Shown here: positions 21,283 through 31,827 of the stretch, in pieces
How the letters are laid out: each line of letters opens with the position of its first letter
How positions within the stretch are numbered: the first letter of the stretch is position 1
Assembly (NCBI RefSeq): GCF_020906515.1
Contig: NC_085851.1
Coordinates: 1,426,001 to 1,490,000, forward strand
Origin: Vanrija pseudolonga
Taxonomy: Eukaryota > Basidiomycota > Tremellomycetes > Trichosporonales > Trichosporonaceae
DNA length: 64,000 nt
Reading direction: 5' to 3'
The notes under the pieces: model-generated
Database searches by the model: none
What the model saw: the letters and a program-made list of their open reading frames with translations, nothing else
What the model was told of the DNA's origin: nothing
Program-made: the position numbers and the translations under genes

Positions 21283-22030
21283 AGCCCTCAGTGGGGGAAA
21301 CTCGCCACTTGCGCGTTGGCCCACTCTTATCGAGTGGGTTCGGCTTCTCCTACCAAAGCCAAAGTCCGTAAAAAGCGGACGCCGGCGTTCGATGCATGCA
21401 CTGCTGCCAAGGTTATGCTGACCGACTGACCGAGCTCGACCCGGCACACCGAGGCCGCTATCGCCGCGGTGACCCACTTTCCGCTAGTGCGGCGCAGTAC
21501 CGCGTCCCGAAGCGACCAAAAGTGGCCTCCACACCGCCCAAGCGAGCGCCGCCTCCACTTGGAAGTTTTGAACCGAGCCACTCCACCGACCCCACAGGCT
21601 GGTCCACACGACGTCGCCGACGGGCTTGCGTCGATGCTACGACAAGGCGGCGCACACCCGGCCGCGGAGGAGGCGTGCGCTTACCACTTACACTTGCGCC
21701 GAGTGCGCTTGAACTGAGCTTACGCTTGCTCCGATGGAGGAGCCTGGACGCCCCCGGGATGCTAACGTGTGGAGGGAGGGCTTGACGTCACTTTGCCCCA
21801 GCAGTGGCGACTTGGCTTTGAGATCTGACCATGGTGGCTCGGCGACTGGGATGCCTAGCGGCTTCTACGGAGCTTCCCATGCACACGGTAGTAACCTTGG
21901 CATCAGGAAGGCCTTCTTCGTCCACTTCCCACGGCATATAAAGGTCATCGAAGAGTAACACATCCTCGTCAACAACAGCCCGCCGCACCCAGCACCACTA
22001 CCTTCCTCACCCACCAAGACCCCGCCCACC
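21283..22030 (+). promoter_or_regulatory. Promoter region of the Hsp31-like gene
   Basis: About 750 nt without a gene. CATATAAAG at 21935-21943 is a clear TATA element 88-96 nt before the ATG, followed by a C/A-rich leader. A TATA box fits the stress-inducible behaviour known for Hsp31 genes, though I could not identify a firm heat-shock or stress element. Confidence 0.6.
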
Positions 22031-22732
22031 ATGTCCACCAAGCACATTGTCCACGTCGTGTCCAACGTGTCGCACTACGGCGCCCCGAACGAGGGCACCC
22101 CGACTGGCCTGTGGCTCGGCGAGCTCTCCGAGGCGTACCACGAGTTCGCCGCCAAGGGCTACAAGCAGACGCTCGTCTCGCCCGCCGGTGGCAAGGTGCC
22201 CATTGAGCCCAACTCGCTCGGTCCCATGGGCCTTGAGGCGACCTCCAAGGCATGGCTCGAGGACCCGATCAAGATGGCGCTCCTCGAGAACACCAAGGCG
22301 CCTGCCGACATCAACGCTGCCGACGTCGACGCCATCTACTTCACCGGCGGCCACGCGGTCATGTACGACTTTACCGACTCGGAGCCGGTGCACAAGCTCA
22401 CGGCCGACATCTGGGCGCGCGGCGGCGTCGTCTCGTCCGTGTGCCACGGCTACTGCGGCCTCCTGAAGGCCAAGCTCGCCGACGGGTCCCTCCTCATCGC
22501 AGGCAAGAAGATCACCGGCTTCTCGTGGGAGGAGGAGATCCTCGCCGGCGTCGAGAAGAAGGTGCCCTACGATGCCGAGGCGCTCGCCAAGAAGAACGGC
22601 GCGCAGTACGAGAAGGCCGCCGCCTTCACCTCGCATGCCGTCGTCGACGGCAAGCTCGTCACCGGCCAGAACCCCCAGTCGGCCACGGCAACGGCCCAGA
22701 AGGTCATCGAGGTCCTCGAGGGATCGGCTTGA
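22031..22732 (+). CDS. Hsp31-type DJ-1/PfpI protein (glutathione-independent glyoxalase III / chaperone)
   Basis: A single-exon gene of 233 residues, close to yeast Hsp31 (237). These proteins convert methylglyoxal to D-lactate without glutathione and also act as holding chaperones. The nucleophilic elbow is SVCHGYCGLL with C138 and H139, the same numbering as yeast Hsp31, and the acidic partner is E31 in LWLGELSEAYHEF. Further family signatures are SPAGGKVPIEP, IYFTGGHAVMYDF, ITGFSWEEE and a C-terminal VTGQNPQSATATAQ. No signal peptide is present, so it is cytosolic. The strong codon bias and the TATA box suggest high or inducible expression. Confidence 0.9.
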   Translation: MSTKHIVHVVSNVSHYGAPNEGTPTGLWLGELSEAYHEFAAKGYKQTLVSPAGGKVPIEPNSLGPMGLEATSKAWLEDPIKMALLENTKAPADINAADVDAIYFTGGHAVMYDFTDSEPVHKLTADIWARGGVVSSVCHGYCGLLKAKLADGSLLIAGKKITGFSWEEEILAGVEKKVPYDAEALAKKNGAQYEKAAAFTSHAVVDGKLVTGQNPQSATATAQKVIEVLEGSA

Positions 22733-23927
22733 GCGTGTGGTAACTGTATCAAAAGTACATGTATTCTTGTTGGCATGACTTGAGCGCTGCGTCGTGACAG
22801 TCTCGGGCCGAGAACGGCAATGTGTCCGAGATGGGCGAGCCCCAGATGTGGAGTATTCGGCTGTCCATCGGCCTCGGAGGCTCGCCTCGTGGAGGAGGTC
22901 CAAGATCTACACTCGGTACGGTGCCGGGCCGCACCGATCAGATTGTTGACATGTTGACAACTTGACACACGCGAGACATCAACCCTAGGCAGGTACGATC
23001 TGTAACGAGCCGGACAATGAGCGCAGTGGAGGAGGTGTCGGGCTCTTCGGACTGTCGAGCATGGCTGGCGCGCATTTCGCCTCGGCGATTTTGATCCGAC
23101 TCGCTTCCCGACAATGTGCCAGCCAGCGCGGCCGCATGCACGCTCACCTCACCGGCAGCATCGTGGCCAACGGGCCAGCATCCGAAATGTCGCCAACGTG
23201 CATCCCAAATACACCTCGGACCAGCGCCGGGATGGCCAAGTCGGCGGGGCGCCGAGTGGCGTTCGAAGATGGGCCGGCCGTGGCTGCCCAGGGTGGGGGA
23301 GGTGTTCGGCGCCCACCGAGCCTGCCCCCCCTCCCCCTCCCCCGCCTTTGCTCTCTCCACCACCTCCACAGGACGTCTCCGCTTGCCTGCGACACGAGCT
23401 GACAGGCCCGTCCAAACGAGCAATTGACGACCGCGAGGCCAAGCAGTCTGCAAGCTCCCCGCGCTTGGCAGTGTGGGGCATTCCCCCTGCCACCCCTTGA
23501 TCTCGGCCATAGTCCGGCTCACGTGCGCCTATCCTTTGTAACAGACGTCATGCCCTCCCTCTCTGTCTGCGCACTCGACAACCAGACGACCTGCGTCTAC
23601 TCCACCTGCCTACCCCCGGTACCCTCCCCTCGGGGTCTCGTTTGCATTCATCCACATCCCTGCTGCCTGCTCCCTGCAAGCTGCCAGCCCCGCCCACGAC
23701 AAATACCAAAAACGTCGTAGGAATATCCAACTCGAGAGCCGGTAGAGCAAGCCTCATCGTCCTCATCCCTGCAAACTGTAAGTTGGATCACCGAGGTCAC
23801 CAGGCCAGGGCGGGCCGGCGCAAGGCAGGCGGACCTGTTATACCTTTGCCAGGCTCGACTTTTTGGACGTCTTGCTCCACTTGTCCCATCCACCTCTCCA
23901 CCACCACCACCACCACCACCACCCATC
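22733..23927 (+). other. Intergenic upstream of the GH15 gene
   Basis: About 1.2 kb. It ends in a CCA trinucleotide run (23899-23923) directly before the GH15 ATG. Arg/Ala/Pro frames on both strands show no domain or splice structure. Confidence 0.5.
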
Positions 23928-26329
23928 ATGGCGACGCCTTTGTTGACCACGCCACCAGAAGACGCAGTCCAGCGAGGACCGTCCCCCAAGCCAAAGACTC
24001 ATCCCGCAATGGAAGGCCCCGAGCTTTATGACAAGGCTGGCACGCCCATCCTGGGCATCCAGGTGGGTAGGCAGCGGCAAGAGGTGAAGCGGTAGTGCTG
24101 ACACAATGGTAGGACTATGCCCTTATTGGTAACTTGCGTGTGAGTAGCCAACTGTCGGGGCGGGCGTTGGCGCGACCGGCGTGACGGGCGCGGGCGTGCT
24201 AGATGACGTCGATGCTGACATGCCAGACCGCCGCGTGCGTGAGCTTGTCCGGCTCGATCGAGTCCATGTGCATCCCGTACTTTGACTCGCCGAGTGTCTT
24301 TGCCCGTATCGTCGACGCCGACAAGGGTGGCCACTTCTCCATCACCCCGTGAGTCGGCTGTTGGAGCGACTGTGGAACGCCCGCCAGCTGACGAACTCAG
24401 CACCACCGCCTTCAAGCCGAAGCAGGTCTACCGCCCCAACTCGAACATTCTCGTCAGCAAGTTCCTGTCGGAGGACTCGGTCGGCTCGGTGACCGACCTC
24501 CTCATCCCCAAGGGTGCCAACGAGTCGGGCGCGCAGACGCGCTGCCCGCTCCCCTGGCTAATCCGCAAGGTGGAGAGCTTGCACGGCAAGGTCAAGTTCC
24601 GCATGGAGTGTGCCCCGGCCTTCAACTACTGTCTTGACAAGCACACTGCCGAGGTGAGTTGGCCGGCTGAATCTGGGTTGTGGCGCCTCCGCTGACACTC
24701 CCCTTTCAGCTCGTTCACGACGACTCGGCCGCCACGGCTTGCACACACAACGTCAAGGCTCTGTTCAAGTCGCCCAACCTCAACCTCGACCTCCGCTACC
24801 TCTGCGCGTCTGAGGACCCCGAGGTCGACGAGCCCCACATCACGCTCAAGGTCGAGCGCCTCAAGAACCGTAACCTGCTCGGCGACTCGATCGTCTCCGA
24901 GTTTGAGCTCGAGGAGGGCCAGGTCGTCTACTTTGTGCTCCGCCAGATTGAGAACGAGGAGACGGGAACCAACGACAACGACGCGCACCAGCTCCGTGCC
25001 AATATGCTCGGCATCCCCATCGACGAGATCAGAGCCGCCGCTCACCTCCTCCGTCCCGCCCACAACCCCATCGTCACCAAGCAGCTGCTCGACAACCTCA
25101 TGCGCGACACGCTCAAGTACTGGTACCACTGGATCAGCAGGAGCACCTACCGTGGCCGCTGGCGCGAGGCTATCCACCGCTCGGCGCTCACCCTCAAGAT
25201 GCTCGTCTTTGAGGAGACTGGTGCCATTGTCGCGGCGCCGACCTTCTCCCTGCCCGAGTACATTGGCGGTACTCGTAACTGGGACTACCGGTTCACCTGG
25301 GTGCGCGACACGAGTTTCACCATCTACGCGCTTATCCGCCTCGGCTTCACCGAGGAGGCCAACGCGTTCGTCAAGTTCATCCTGGACCGCATCAAGGACC
25401 GCAACTCTGACGGCTCGCTCCAGATTGTGTACACGATCCACGGTGGCAAGGACCTGCCCGAGGTCGAGCTCACGCACCTCGAGGGCCACAAGGGCTCGAG
25501 GCCGGTGCGTATCGGCAACGGCGCCGTCGACCACCTCCAGCTCGACATTTACGGCGAGCTTATGGACTGCATCTACCTGGCGCAGAAGTACAGCGCGCCG
25601 CTGAGCTGGGACAGCTGGGTTGCTGTGCGCACCGTGGTCGACTACGTCGTCGGCATGGTCAACCACCCAGACCTGTCTATCTGGGAGCCCCGTGGCGAGC
25701 ACAAGAACTACACCTACTCCAAGGTGATGATGTGGGTCGCGCTCGACCGCGGTCTCCGCCTCGCCGAGAAGCGCTGCCTCCCGTGCCCGAACCGCAACAA
25801 GTGGCTCGAGACGCGCGACACGCTGTACACCAACATCCAGGCCAACGCCTGGAACCCCGTGGGCAAGTTCTTTGGCCAGAGCTACGAGGAGAAGGACGTG
25901 CTCGACTCTGCCGTGCTCATCATGCCGCTCGTCTTCTTCATCTCGGCTGCCGACCCGCGCTTCACGTCGACGCTCGACCGTATCCTGCGCACGCCCAACA
26001 AGGGCGGTCTGACGATCAACTCGAGCATCTTCCGTTACGACGTGACCAAGTCAGACGACGGCGTTGGCGGCGAGGAGGGCGCCTTCTCGCTCTGCACCCT
26101 GTGGGGTATCGAGGCGCTCACTCGTGCGGGCGTGTACAACAAGCACTACCTCGAGCGCGCCGTGGTCATGTTCGAGGACTTTATGCGCTTTGGCAACCAC
26201 GTCGAGCTGTACTCTGAGGAGATTAGCAGCGGTGGCGAGGGGCTCGGCAACACACCCCAGGCGTTCTCGCACGTCACGCTCATCTCGGCCGCGTTCAACC
26301 TGAACCGCGCGCTGGGCTCGCGTGTGTAA
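23928..26329 (+). CDS. Glycoside hydrolase family 15 (glucoamylase/trehalase-like)
   Basis: Five exons (23928-24062, 24113-24139, 24227-24348, 24401-24653, 24710-26329) give 718 residues. Exon 2 is a 27-nt microexon encoding DYALIGNLR. The N-terminal beta domain includes [18 protein letters not shown]. The catalytic (alpha/alpha)6 barrel shows [20 protein letters not shown], then [19 protein letters not shown] with the general-acid Glu near 504, and [16 protein letters not shown] with the probable base Glu near 688. This architecture matches the intracellular GH15 group seen in bacteria and fungi, which includes alpha,alpha-trehalases as well as glucoamylases. There is no signal peptide, so it is not the classical secreted starch glucoamylase. 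Trehalose or glycogen-derived glucan is the likely substrate. It is convergent with the F-box-like gene, 79 nt away. Confidence 0.88.
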
Positions 26330-26408
26330 AGTACGTAGCAAAGACAAAGAGAAATACAATGTACATTACCAGCAAATCAATGCAATGTATGCGAGTTAGG
26401 CTATGATA

Positions 26409-27485
26409 CTATGGTGTGGTCTCGAGTTCGAACTGGGCAGAGGTGAGGGTGGCGGCGTACTCGTCCTTTGCGAGGATGGTGATGCGGCCTAGGATGGCGC
26501 GTTCCTTCTCGCTGAGCTCGGGCGCAGGGGCATGCGGGATTCGCGGCGCGACGCCGCCAAGCAGCAAGGCCTGGAGCTCGTCGATGCGCTCCTCCTCCGA
26601 CTTGGGCGGCTGCCGCACCGCCTCGCCCCGCACAGTGGCCATGTCGACGACGACGAAGCGCGCGGCGACCTCGGCGCCCTTCCACGCCGACAGGCGCACA
26701 CAAATCCGCGCGGCGATCTCGCGCGCGGCGTCGCTCCACCCGGCCTTGGCAGTGCCCTCTGTCCCGGTGCCCGGCCCCGCCTTACCATTAACCAGCAGGG
26801 CGACCTCCTCGGCGCCCGCCCAGCGGAGCACCGCGAGCGCCTCGCCGCCCCACACGCCGGGCGCGACGTGGACCACGAGCCGGCGCACGGCGCTCAGGTC
26901 GAGCGCGTGCCGGTACCGCTCGTCCTGGTACCAGTAGTAGCTGTCCCGCGTGGCGCCCGAGGGGAAGAGCACGAGCGTGCGCGGCGTGCCGGGCGTCGGC
27001 GAGAGGGTGTACACGCCCTGCGACCACCCAGCTTCGGGGTGGTGCACGCGCACCGTATGCACCTTGCTAAAGGCCGGCGGGAGCGCGAACGGCGCGGGCA
27101 GGCGGCGGCGCGACGCGATGGCCAGCGGCACGAGGGACGTGTGCACGTCCAGCACGGACGGGTGGGAGAGGGTGTGTGCGAGCCGCAGCGTGCCGTCGGC
27201 CGAGGGCGGCTTGCCCTTGTCCGTCCGTAGCGGGCGGGGGAGGGGGAGCCGGACCGGCGCGTGGTCCGCCAGCGAGGGCACGCGGCCGTACGCCCTCGAG
27301 CGGAGGGAGAGCGCCCCGCCGTCGTCCGAGACGGAGATGACGGCGTGCTGGAGGAACTCGGCGTCGACGCGGTCCCGGAGCGTCGAGGACGCCGCGCGGA
27401 GCGCGAGGAGCGACGAGCGCGGCGCGTAGGCGAAGATCGCGTCCAGGAGGTGCGGGTACGCTGTGGCGTCTAGGGGAGACGTCAT
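26409..27485 (-). CDS. F-box-like protein
   Basis: A single-exon gene of 358 residues starting MTSPLDATAYPHLLDAIFA. Residues 8-40 (YPHLLDAIFAYAPRSSLLAL followed by RAASSTLRDRVDAEF) resemble a degenerate F-box helix bundle. Such N-termini followed by an unrelated alpha/beta body (AVRRLVVHVAPGVWGGEALA, EVAARFVVVDMATVRG) are common in lineage-specific families of basidiomycete yeasts. F-box proteins tether substrates to SCF ubiquitin ligases through Skp1. The frame is open far upstream, but ATG 27485 follows a CT-rich leader and begins the recognisable domain. The product ends in a charged helix (ELSEKERAILGRITILAKDE). Function beyond the tentative F-box is unknown. Confidence 0.65.
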   Translation of the reverse strand: MTSPLDATAYPHLLDAIFAYAPRSSLLALRAASSTLRDRVDAEFLQHAVISVSDDGGALSLRSRAYGRVPSLADHAPVRLPLPRPLRTDKGKPPSADGTLRLAHTLSHPSVLDVHTSLVPLAIASRRRLPAPFALPPAFSKVHTVRVHHPEAGWSQGVYTLSPTPGTPRTLVLFPSGATRDSYYWYQDERYRHALDLSAVRRLVVHVAPGVWGGEALAVLRWAGAEEVALLVNGKAGPGTGTEGTAKAGWSDAAREIAARICVRLSAWKGAEVAARFVVVDMATVRGEAVRQPPKSEEERIDELQALLLGGVAPRIPHAPAPELSEKERAILGRITILAKDEYAATLTSAQFELETTP

Positions 27486-27833
27486 GGGGGTGAGTGGGAT
27501 GAAGAGGGGGAGAAGAGGTGAGAAGACGAGGCGAGACGAGAGATAGTGTGGAGATGTAGATAGATCAAGACGCCTGCTGATCAAGGTGTCACAGACCTTG
27601 TGACGACGGACGGGCGCTGCCGACATTGTCGTCATCGGGCGAGGCCGACCAGGCGGGCGCAGATTATGGCGAGGGATATGTAACGCTACAGTTCGTTGGG
27701 GCGCAAGCACCGCGGCGCAGCAGGCGATCAGATCGACACTGAGGAAGGACCTCGCTCCCTCCTCCTCCTCGTTGCCCGCCACAAAAACAATGCAACTTCC
27801 CTCCTGCACGAGGCCGCAAAAGGATAATCCATT

Positions 27834-27919
27834 AGGCCACGACGGGGATCGAACCCGCAATCTCATGATTACAACCGTCAGAATCGTAGTCATACGCCTT
27901 GCCATTGGGCCACGCGACC
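27834..27919 (-). tRNA. tRNA-Arg(ACG) with a 14-nt intron
   Basis: The minus strand folds as a cloverleaf. The acceptor GGTCGCG pairs with CGTGGCC, and the D arm GGCCCAATGGCAAGGC is the same type as in yeast tRNA-Arg(ACG). The anticodon stem TATGA pairs with TCATG around loop CT-ACG-A-A. The T arm is GCGGG-TTCGATC-CCCGT, and the B box GGTTCGATCCC is perfect. An intron of about 14 nt (TTCTGACGGTTGTA) lies one base after the anticodon, the canonical position; GATT and AATC flanking it can pair to form the splicing helix. The discriminator base is T. CCA is not encoded. Confidence 0.9.
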
Positions 27920-28118
27920 GGATGGGAATTTCGGATCCGGGTGCCTTAAGGATCGGCGGGTGGTGCGCACGGACAATGGTGATCGTCGCTTCGTTCCATC
28001 GGTAGTCTTCTTGTTCATCGCATCAGTCGAGACCTGCCCCACACAACAATGTACAACATGCACCGTGTGTTCTCTACCACAACCCCTTGTACGCCCTGCG
28101 CCCCGCCCTATACCCACC

Positions 28119-29568
28119 CTAGCGATCGCTGTCTAGGCCATCCTCGTCGCCCATGACTGGGCTCTTCCACTGCTCCTTCACGCCGATACACTTGCTGCAC
28201 TGCTGGTCGGACGCGAGGCCGCGCGTCACGAGGGTCACGAGGAAGGCGTCCCGCGAGGCGGGGAACACGAGCGCCAGGCAGATACGCGCGAGCTGTCGTC
28301 AGTAGCGCACGTTGCCACACACTCACCGTATCGTGGTCCTTGATCAGACCCGCAAACGTCTTCTTCGTCTCATCGCTCGCCCCGTCCAGCATCTTGGTCC
28401 ACGCCTCCAGTCGCTCCCGGTCGAGGGGGTACACAACCAGCCTTCTCACAATATCGGTGGCAGGATCCGTGCCCGAAATCAGAGTGCTCAGCACATCTGG
28501 CGGCTCCTCGACCGGCCCGTCGTAGCTCTCGTCGTCGTCGCTGTCGTTTTCGTGCGACGGGATGAGAGCCCGCAGGCGGACCCACTCGCGCCGGCGCACC
28601 CACCCCCACCAGTTGAGCCACCCCGAGTGCTGCTTCCACCCCTTCTGGTGGAACCACAAGTTGTAGCGCCACCCCTGCTCGTCCGTGTTGCTCCTCATAT
28701 TGACCATCCACGGCGTGAGCCACACCCACGCCGGCGTTGGCGTCTGGTACGTCTCGAGGTCGTACCCGGTTTTAATTGTCTTGCGCTTGCTCTTGTCCTT
28801 GTCCCCTGCGAGGTGCATCGGCAGCGTAAAGCCTGATGGGTCGGACGGCAGGAGCCCGCGCGCGGAGTACCACGACTTGCCGAGAATGTAGATACCCCGC
28901 TGGTTCTCGTACATGACTAATGTCATGTCAGCGGCGGCCATGGCCTGTTTCGACTCACCCTCCCAAACATATTCTCGAGACTTGGGTGCCAAATCGCCCA
29001 GCTCGCCGAGCTCAGCCTCAGAGTGGATCGTCTGCCCGTCCATGATGAGCTCAACGTGCTTGCCCATGGCCTCGCAGTCGGCGGTATGTGCGTCGGCCCG
29101 CACCGCGGCGTGCATAGCCTCCGTGTCGAACGCCAGGTCTTCTTCCTGATGCGGTGTATTATGATGCGAGTGCAGTGACGACGACACGGCCGCAAGAAGC
29201 TGCGGGCGGCGCCTCCTGTGCCCCAGCAGCGTCGCATTGATCGCCTGCTCCTCCACGGCGCTGGGGGTCGAGATGACGGGCGTGGAGATGACAGGCGGTG
29301 ACGGTGGCGACGGGGGTGACGGCGGCGTCAATGAAGACGACGCGGCTGGTGGCTCCTCGGATGGCGACCCAGCCCGCGCAGAGGGCGGTGTTGACGACGG
29401 GTCCTCTCCGTCGCCGTCGCCGTCGCCGTCGCCAGCCCCCGACCCCGCACCGCCCGCTCCAGCCGCTGGCGTCGCCGTGCCCGAGCCCTTGGCTGAGGGC
29501 GTGCGCGGTCGCGAGGCCGAGGAAAAGTGGATCGAGCTGGCTGCCGATGCCGTCGAGCGCGGCGCCAT
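28119..29568 (-). CDS. DysF (peroxin/dysferlin) domain protein, Spo73-like
   Basis: Three exons (29568-28959, 28916-28327, 28292-28119) give 457 residues. A disordered Ser/Pro/Gly/Asp-rich N-terminus of about 100 residues is followed by LRRRR-type basic residues. The DysF region runs from EYVWEV/MYENQRGIYILGKSW (the first join made by intron 1), through PTPAWVWLTPWMVNMRS, to WRYNLWFHQKGWKQHSG and WNWWGWVRRREWVRLR-type Trp/Arg repeats, the hallmark of dysferlin/peroxin modules. The C-terminal half (VVYPLDRERLEAWTKML, then exon 3 LARICLALVFPASRD) is helical. Proteins with a lone DysF domain in fungi include Spo73, needed for membrane extension in spore formation, and part of Pex30/Pex23 proteins; no transmembrane segments are seen here, favouring the Spo73 type. 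Divergent from the PHAF1 homologue. Confidence 0.75.
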
Positions 29569-30040
29569 GGCGGGTGAAGGGTGCGATGTGTGATTGTGAT
29601 CAAAAGGGCAAAAGTCAAAGAGTCTGAGGGCAGTGTTTTGAGTGAGGAAACTCGGGAGTGTGCGATGGGTGCTGAGAGGGGAAGGGGCATGACGTCAAAC
29701 ACGGTGCGTGCTCTCCCACCGCCTTGGAAGCAACAACGCGCACGCACACGCACATCAACAATGCATGCACTCTCCTCCTCTCCTCGTCACAGTCAAGTGC
29801 AGGCTTGCTATTGTTATCCCATCTCGCACCTCTGCTCGACGACAGTGAAGTCAGCCAACCCACTCGCACTCGGCTCCGCGTCCCGGCCAGCCCGCCATGA
29901 CTGCAGCGTTGACGACGACCCGCCGCTACCACCAGCTCGACCCTAACAACAATTACCACCCTCGACTCGACCATTTGCCACCAACCCGCACTTCACCACA
30001 TCACTTCCACCACCACTCGTCCGTGTCCCCCCTCGCACAC
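29569..30040. other. Shared divergent promoter, DysF gene and PHAF1 homologue
   Basis: A 472-nt region between two divergently transcribed genes. It carries CA-rich leaders on both sides. No TATA box is evident, in keeping with constitutive genes. Confidence 0.5.
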
Positions 30041-31393
30041 ATGGACAAGCTCGACACGCTCGAGCTCTCCCCAGGCAAGGGCCTCGGCCTGTTCCGCCTA
30101 GGCGACACGCTCTGGCACGTGCTCGACATCCTCCGCTCGCGCAAGACCGAGGTGCCCAAGATCGAGGTGTCGTGGGATCCTGACGTGAGTACGCCGGCGC
30201 CCGGCCTACATAGCTGACAGAACCAAGAACGCCCACAAAACAGCCGTCACTGTACACGCTGGGCCTGTTGCCCTCCTCTTCCCTGCGTCGCGCGAGCAGC
30301 GGCTGGCACTCATCCATGTCGTGCTGGGCGAGCAGCAGCACCTCACTCTTACCTACCAGGGCCAGGTGCTCGCTTCGAGATCGCATCAGCTCACGCGTGC
30401 CGGTGTCTCCAGAGCCCTTGGCCCGACGTTCGGCACGACGGGTGCAGCGCGCCTCTCGTACCCTGGCGTCGGGTTCGAGCTCGCGCCCGCAGGAGGGCGT
30501 GAGGACTTGGTCGTCGCGGTCAACGTGTCCCCACGCGAGGAGGGCGTTCTGCCTACAATCGAGCCGCTGGCCCAGTGTGTTCTCAAGGTGAGGGAGTGGG
30601 TTATGGCGCGACGCTGATGGAAGCCCGGACGAGGAGCGACACTGTACATCCCGCACGCGGTCGAGATTGTCCTGGGCGAGACGACGTCCCAGGATCTCTT
30701 GGTCGATCTCGGCCCACCACTACGGACGTACTGGAAAGAGGACGACCGCCTAGATCGCGTCTGGGGCCAGGAGCGGGACGCGGACGCGAACGGCCAAGAA
30801 GCAGATACCTCCAACTCGTGCTTCTGGAACTACTTCCAGCACGGGCTCGACTTCCTGGTCACAGACGGCGTGGTGACCAAGCTGATTGCGTATTCAAACA
30901 TTGTGAGTGAATGCGTGTGTGGGTAGAGCTGACTAGTCAGCCTGGTACGCCTCAGTTCCAGCAGTACGCCCGGTGCCCGTGGGTTGTCAACTCGGACGCC
31001 ATCGAGCTCGACTTCACGTCGCCGCTGTCTTCATTCAGAACACATTTGTCCGGGGCGACACCGGCAGCCGCACCACCACCCTCCAGCCACCTGACGGTCG
31101 AGTCTGAGGGACCGTCGCGCACAGGCACACCAGCGGGCAAGAAGAAGAACAAGTCGAGGTCTCAGACTCCCAGCGAGGCTCCGACAGTAGCCACGACTAC
31201 CACCCGGGCTGCGCCTGCCGACGTTCCAGCCGACGCCATGGTCCTCGATCGGACTGTCGAGGGCGGCCTCGACGGCGTCGTGGGCATGGGCAGTAGCCAG
31301 CTTGTCGGGTTCGACGGCCTCATTGTCGAGGTCGACGACCGCAGCGGCGGCATCTCGTCTGTGCAGGTGTGGTGGCGAGACGACGATGCGTGA
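30041..31393 (+). CDS. PHAF1 (UPF0183/C16orf70) homologue
   Basis: Four exons (30041-30184, 30228-30587, 30624-30902, 30941-31393) encode 411 residues. The family opening is LELSPGKGLGLFRLGDTLW (human: LE-x-x-PG-x-GLG-x-x-x-LG). Other marks are VEIVLGETTSQDLLVDLGPP and SNSCFWNYFQHGLDFLVTD. The mammalian protein (MYTHO/PHAF1) forms a complex that binds phosphoinositides and localises to autophagosomes. The middle of the last exon is a species-specific Ser/Thr/Pro insert with a basic KKKNKSRSQ patch. Introns are 36-43 nt. The first uses an AAG acceptor, because the earlier CAG lies too close to the CTGAC branch site and breaks the frame. The context next to a DysF membrane protein is suggestive but not proof of a shared pathway. 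Confidence 0.85.
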
Positions 31394-31827
31394 TTGGTGT
31401 ACTCCATCCCTCCTCTCCTGTTGTATAGAACGCACGTACATTGAATTGCTGAGCGCACGGATTGTATGCATTAGTCTTGAGCGGCGCCGAGTGCGACGAC
31501 GACGACGGCGACGTGGAGAGGTGCTTCAGTTGCATGCATGCATGCCGCCGCCGTTTCCGGGGTCTCTCGGCGTTAGGGTCCGGCGCCGCGTGTTTGCGCG
31601 CCGCGTCCCTCTGCCCTCATGCCCTCCACCCCGCCGCCACTGGCGTGCCGCCGCCGTGTTGTTGTCTCAATCGGCCTGGTAACCACCAACCACCCAACAT
31701 CGCTTTCACTCATTTACAAACACCTTCTCGGCGCCCTTTCGACCCATCTTCTTGCTGTACCACCACAAACAAACGGCGTAATTGTATACTAGGACCTACC
31801 CATAACCCATCGCGCGTGCATAACAAC
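31394..31827 (+). other. Intergenic before GCN5
   Basis: A 434-nt region holding GCATGCATGCATGC at 31531-31544 and, close to the next gene, a CA-rich leader. No gene seen. Confidence 0.5.

Noticed and set aside
31462-31827. N-terminal extension of GCN5 from an upstream ATG
   Set aside because: The added residues are Cys/Arg-rich without conservation and the ATG at 31828 follows a typical CA-rich leader.
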